Shown: one piece after another, positions 14,876-17,955 of the stretch
How positions within the stretch are numbered: position 1 is the stretch's first letter
How the letters are laid out: every line of letters starts with the position of its first letter
DNA from: Fidelibacterota bacterium UBA7300
GTDB lineage: Bacteria; Fidelibacterota; Marinisomatia; Marinisomatales; UBA2128
DNA: 17,955 nt
NCBI GenBank assembly: GCA_002471865.1
Contig: DKQU01000051.1
Coordinates: forward strand, 1-17,955
Reading direction: 5' to 3'
Notes under the pieces: generated by a model
What the model was told of the DNA's origin: nothing
Database searches by the model: none
What the model saw: the letters and a program-made list of their open reading frames with translations, nothing else
Position numbers and translations under genes: made by a program

Positions 14876-16682
14876 GTTAGATACAGATAAAATAAACGTA
14901 ATCTTAGCGACTGACTGCGGCAGCACTACTACTAAAGCCATTTTAATTCAGAAAGTTGATGGGGAGTACAGGCAGACCCATCGAGGAGAAGCTCCTACCA
15001 CAGTGGAAGAACCGTTTGCTGATGTGACCGTTGGGGTCATTAACTCGGTAACGGAGGTAGCTGAACTAGCAGGAAGACGCTTGGTGGATGAGAACGAGAA
15101 GATTATTCATCCGGCAACAGATTCAGAAGGGTGTGACATTTATATTTCTACATCGAGCGCAGGCGGGGGACTGCAAATGATGGTAGCCGGAGTCATCAAG
15201 GAAATGACTGCGGCCAGTGCCAAGCGTGCTGCTCTCGGTGCCGGTGCGATTGTCATGGATACCATAGCTTCTAATGACGGCCGGAAAGCTCATCAGCGTA
15301 TTCAGCGCATTCGTGAACTACGTCCTGATATGATGCTTATTTCCGGAGGTACAGACGGCGGCGATGCCAAGCATGTAGTGGAGATTGCAGAGTTAGTATC
15401 CCCGGCGAAACCAAAACCGCGTTTCGGAAAAGAGTATCAGCTCCCCATTGTTTATGCCGGCAACAATGAAGCTGTGGAGAACATGGAGGGGATATTCCAG
15501 GATGGATTCGAACTAATGGTCGTAGATAATCTAAGACCTGTTCTAGAGCGGGAAAATCTCGGTCCTGCCCGTGATGCCATTCACGATCTTTTCCTGGAGC
15601 ACGTCATGGCTCATGCCCCGGGATACAATAAACTTATCGAGTGGACTGACGCTCCTATCATGCCGACGCCGGGTGCAGTGGGTAACATCCTTCAGACCAT
15701 AGCCGAACGGGAAAAGATAAATGTTGTTGGCGTAGATATTGGCGGTGCCACAACAGATATATTTAGCGTTTTTGATGAAACCTTCAACCGCACAGTCAGC
15801 GCGAACCTGGGGATGAGCTATTCCATCTCCAATGTCTGTGCTGAAGCGACAATGCCTAATGTACTTCGCTGGGTTAATTTTGATATGGACGAGCGTGAGC
15901 TGCGTAATCGGGTAAAAAACAAGATGATTCGTCCTACGACCATTCCTCAATCACTTGAAGCACTCATATTTGAACATGCCGTAGCACGGGAAGCTCTACG
16001 CCTTGCTTATCAGCAGCATAAAGAATTTGCCACAACTCTCAAAGGTGTTCAGCAGCAGCGGACGGTGGGGGATACATTCAGTCAGCAGACGAGCGGTCAA
16101 TCCATCGTGAATAACATGAAGCTCAATTTATTGGTAGCTTCGGGAGGAGTCTTGTCCCACGCGCCTCGCATGAACCAGACAGCTTTACTAATGATAGACG
16201 CTTTCCAGCCGGAAGGAGTAACATCGCTAGCAAAGGACAGCATCTTTATGATGCCTCATCTGGGTGTTTTGGCGCAAGTCCATCCTCAGGCGGCGACGGA
16301 AGTATTTGAACGGGACTGCCTTATCTATCTCGGTTCAGTCGTTGCTCCCGCAGGTAGAGGAAAAGAAGGGAAACCATGTTTCTCTTATTCAATTGAAGGT
16401 TCAACTCTGAACGAATCCGGAGAAATACTTTTTGGTGATATTAAACTTCTACCGCTTGGGCCTGGTGAAACCGCGACCATTTCCTTAGAACCTGCGAAAA
16501 CTTTTGATGCCGGCGATGGTGAAGGAAAAAAGGTGAAGGCTGAAGTTCGTGGTGGAACCGTAGGACTTTTCTTAGATGGGAGAGGAAGACCACTTGATAT
16601 ACCTCAAGATCACAGCAGAAGCAAAAAAATGATAGATAACTGGGTAAACGCAGCAGACCTATATACGAACGGACAAGAATAA
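14868..16682 (+). CDS. MutL-like (glutamate mutase L family) ASKHA ATPase with C-terminal extension
   Basis: This belongs to the GlmL/MutL family of actin-like ATPases, named from clostridial glutamate mutase clusters where a role in reactivating the B12 mutase is proposed. It is not the DNA-repair MutL. Motifs are phosphate-1 ATDCGSTTTK (14-23), SSAGGGLQMMVAG (96-108), LISGGTDGGDAKH (157-169), phosphate-2 GVDIGGATTDIFS (288-300) and the adenosine-type VASGGVLSHAP (423-433). The ATPase core ends near residue 475. Residues about 480-604 are an extra, Gly-rich, mostly beta region; clostridial members are around 460 aa. No mutase S or E subunit is near. It starts inside the previous gene and is followed two bases later by the 377-aa gene, which suggests those proteins are its partners. 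Confidence 0.88.
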   Translation: MAKLDTDKINVILATDCGSTTTKAILIQKVDGEYRQTHRGEAPTTVEEPFADVTVGVINSVTEVAELAGRRLVDENEKIIHPATDSEGCDIYISTSSAGGGLQMMVAGVIKEMTAASAKRAALGAGAIVMDTIASNDGRKAHQRIQRIRELRPDMMLISGGTDGGDAKHVVEIAELVSPAKPKPRFGKEYQLPIVYAGNNEAVENMEGIFQDGFELMVVDNLRPVLERENLGPARDAIHDLFLEHVMAHAPGYNKLIEWTDAPIMPTPGAVGNILQTIAEREKINVVGVDIGGATTDIFSVFDETFNRTVSANLGMSYSISNVCAEATMPNVLRWVNFDMDERELRNRVKNKMIRPTTIPQSLEALIFEHAVAREALRLAYQQHKEFATTLKGVQQQRTVGDTFSQQTSGQSIVNNMKLNLLVASGGVLSHAPRMNQTALLMIDAFQPEGVTSLAKDSIFMMPHLGVLAQVHPQAATEVFERDCLIYLGSVVAPAGRGKEGKPCFSYSIEGSTLNESGEILFGDIKLLPLGPGETATISLEPAKTFDAGDGEGKKVKAEVRGGTVGLFLDGRGRPLDIPQDHSRSKKMIDNWVNAADLYTNGQE

Positions 16683-16684
16683 GA

Positions 16685-17818
16685 ATGGCACACGCTTATA
16701 CACCGGGATTAAGGATAAGTCACCGGGAAGTGATACGTAGGAGCAGAACGTTACCTATCAAAGGTAAAGTTCTGGTGAGTGAAGGTGATATTTTAGAAGC
16801 TCAGCAGATTGTAGCTGAAACCTTCATGCCAGGAGATATCATTCCAGTTAATCTTTCCAATCTGCTTTCCATGCCGCCGGCAGATGTCCCTGAATGTATG
16901 CTGGTAAAAGTAGGTGATCAGATTTCCATGGGTGATCCCATAGCCCGTACACAAGGAATATTCGGTATGTTCAAGAGTGAGTACAAGAGCAAGTACGAAG
17001 GAACCGTTGAAACCATATCAAATGTTACTGGACAGATGATTCTGCGCGGAGAACCTCATCCTGTGCGGGTACTGAGTTTCATACCGGGTAAAGTAGTAGA
17101 GGTTTTGCCAGAGGAAGGTGTGGTTATAGAAGCTGAAGTGAGTTACATTCAAGGTATATTCGGAATCGGAGGAGAGACATTTGGCAACATTAAGATGGCC
17201 TGCGATTTACATTCTGAAGAACTCACAAAAGATAAAATAGAAAAAGATATGCAAGGGTCAGTGATTGTTGGCGGGAGCCGTGTAACCGCAGATGCCATCA
17301 CTAAAGCAGTAGATGTAGGTGCTGCCGGAATCGTAACCGGAGGCATTGACGATGCTGATCTGAGAGATTTTCTCGGTTACGATCTTGGAGTTGCCATTAC
17401 CGGTACAGAAAAGAAAGGTATTACCTTGATCACCACAGAAGGATTCGGTGATATTGCCATGGCTCAGCGTACATTCGATCTACTGAAATCACGAGAGGGA
17501 GCAGATGCGTCTATCAACGGCGCCACTCAGATTCGTGCCGGAGTGATCCGCCCAATTATCGCAATCCCGGTCGATGACACCGTTCCGGAAGCACATCAAG
17601 CGGAAGGTCATGTTGAAGGTGTGTTGGAAATTGGCTGCTCACTCAGAATTATTCGTGATCCTTACTTTGGTATGATCGGTACCGTAAAGGATCTTCCATC
17701 TGAACCTCAAGCGTTGGAATCAGGCTCAAAAGCGCGAGTCCTTGATGTAGAGCTAACTTCAGGTGAAATAGTTACTGTTCCTCGTGCAAATGTAGAATTG
17801 ATTGAAGGTGACAGCTAG
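16685..17818 (+). CDS. Conserved protein of unknown family, barrel-sandwich and KOW-like ends (377 aa)
   Basis: I do not recognise a named family. Residues 70-150 have the look of a lipoyl/RnfC-like barrel sandwich: VKVGDQISMGDPIA (74-87), EGTVETISNVTGQMILRGE (105-123). The motif QGIFG occurs twice (90-94 and 156-160), hinting at an internal duplication. Residues about 190-300 are Gly/Ala-rich with alternating helix and strand (GSVIVGGSRVTADAITKAVD, GAAGIVTGGIDDADLRDFLG). The last 60 residues (FGMIGTVKDLP, then GSKARVLDVELTSGEIVTVP) resemble a KOW/SH3-type turn. There is no signal peptide or membrane helix, so it should be cytoplasmic. It starts two bases after the MutL-like stop and is the most likely partner of that ATPase. 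Confidence 0.75.
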   Translation: MAHAYTPGLRISHREVIRRSRTLPIKGKVLVSEGDILEAQQIVAETFMPGDIIPVNLSNLLSMPPADVPECMLVKVGDQISMGDPIARTQGIFGMFKSEYKSKYEGTVETISNVTGQMILRGEPHPVRVLSFIPGKVVEVLPEEGVVIEAEVSYIQGIFGIGGETFGNIKMACDLHSEELTKDKIEKDMQGSVIVGGSRVTADAITKAVDVGAAGIVTGGIDDADLRDFLGYDLGVAITGTEKKGITLITTEGFGDIAMAQRTFDLLKSREGADASINGATQIRAGVIRPIIAIPVDDTVPEAHQAEGHVEGVLEIGCSLRIIRDPYFGMIGTVKDLPSEPQALESGSKARVLDVELTSGEIVTVPRANVELIEGDS

Positions 17819-17955
17819 TGCGAAAACTCATTCTAATCACTATTGCATTGGTTATTTTTACCCTTCCTGCTTTCGGTCAAGAAGAACAGTTGTCAATAGT
17901 TGTTACCGCTTCAGATCATAACTGGGATGGCGGAGACAAGATTGATCTGAAGTGG
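17818..17955 (+). CDS. Secreted protein with Fn3-like domain (N-terminal 46 aa, cut by window end)
   Basis: The frame opens with GTG at 17818, overlapping the TAG of the previous gene by one base (TAGTG), and stays open to the end of the window. It encodes MRKLILITIALVIFTLPAFG, a clear signal peptide with likely cleavage before QEE. Then comes LSIVVTASDHNWDGGDKI, which matches the first strands of the Fn3-like domains (tasDxPnDeGgxI-x-W) frequent in Marinimicrobia surface proteins. It is therefore probably a periplasmic or surface protein in the same operon. The rest of the gene, and so its function, lies outside the window. Confidence 0.72.
   Translation, partial: MRKLILITIALVIFTLPAFGQEEQLSIVVTASDHNWDGGDKIDLKW

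Noticed and set aside
15543..15950. 135-aa minus-strand frame inside the MutL-like gene
   Set aside because: It is antisense to the ATPase region carrying the phosphate-2 motif, and its sequence has no coherent hydrophobic or motif pattern.
14868..16682. DNA mismatch-repair MutL
   Set aside because: The protein has actin-like ATPase motifs (DCGSTTTK, DIGGATTD), not the GHKL motifs of the mismatch-repair protein of the same name.
1..17955. Mobile element, prophage, CRISPR array or defence island
   Set aside because: I found no transposase, integrase, terminal repeats, spaced direct repeats, tRNA-associated attachment sites or nuclease genes; all genes look like ordinary chromosomal cargo with uniform composition.

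Overview
The window looks like a chromosomal stretch from an uncultured marine or subsurface bacterium of the Fibrobacteres-Chlorobi-Bacteroidetes (FCB) side of the tree, most probably Candidatus Marinimicrobia (SAR406). The clues are indirect. A long TPR lipoprotein has a mature N-terminus beginning CAYFNTFYNAQNYF, as often seen in FCB phyla. The last, truncated gene is a secreted protein whose segment TASDHNWDGGDKIDLKW resembles the Fn3-like domains common in Marinimicrobia. Coding density is high, composition is A/T-leaning, and many starts lack a clear Shine-Dalgarno site. No tRNA, rRNA, mobile element, CRISPR or phage gene is visible, and no gene-free stretch exceeds 300 bases.

Layout. 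At the left edge (1-383, +) are the tail of an unknown protein and a small membrane-anchored protein. At 396-6788 (-) there is a tight operon, read right to left: DUF1015 protein, class V aminotransferase, SerA (serine branch), then NamZ-type exo-muramidase. A NagX/HGSNAT-like membrane acetyltransferase follows and may have its own promoter and a palindrome. A divergent 165-bp control region (6789-6953) separates this from a two-gene (+) unit: a DUF1232 protein and a TPR/TonB_C lipoprotein. Convergent to that unit, at 8084-8929 (-), lie a 64-aa zinc ribbon and a PEGA-domain envelope protein.

From about 8971 to the right edge everything is on the + strand. First come the TPR lipoprotein, PyrK, PyrD (class 1B) and an RlpA-like lipoprotein, with overlaps or gaps of a few bases. 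After a 100-bp gap come CdsA, a two-helix membrane protein, a 125-aa conserved hypothetical, a long MutL-like ASKHA ATPase, a 377-aa protein of unknown family, and the start of the secreted Fn3-like protein, again with short overlaps or gaps.

How the genes fit together. The left block joins serine synthesis (SerA plus an aminotransferase, with no recognisable SerB) to amino-sugar and peptidoglycan salvage (NamZ, NagX-like). The middle and right blocks hold envelope genes (TPR, PEGA, TonB_C and RlpA lipoproteins; CdsA for phospholipids) and the NAD-linked dihydroorotate dehydrogenase. The least explained part is the cassette at 14004-17818: a MutL-like ATPase with about 130 extra C-terminal residues, packed with three uncharacterised proteins and with no B12 mutase gene nearby. 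It is the best candidate here for an undescribed system.
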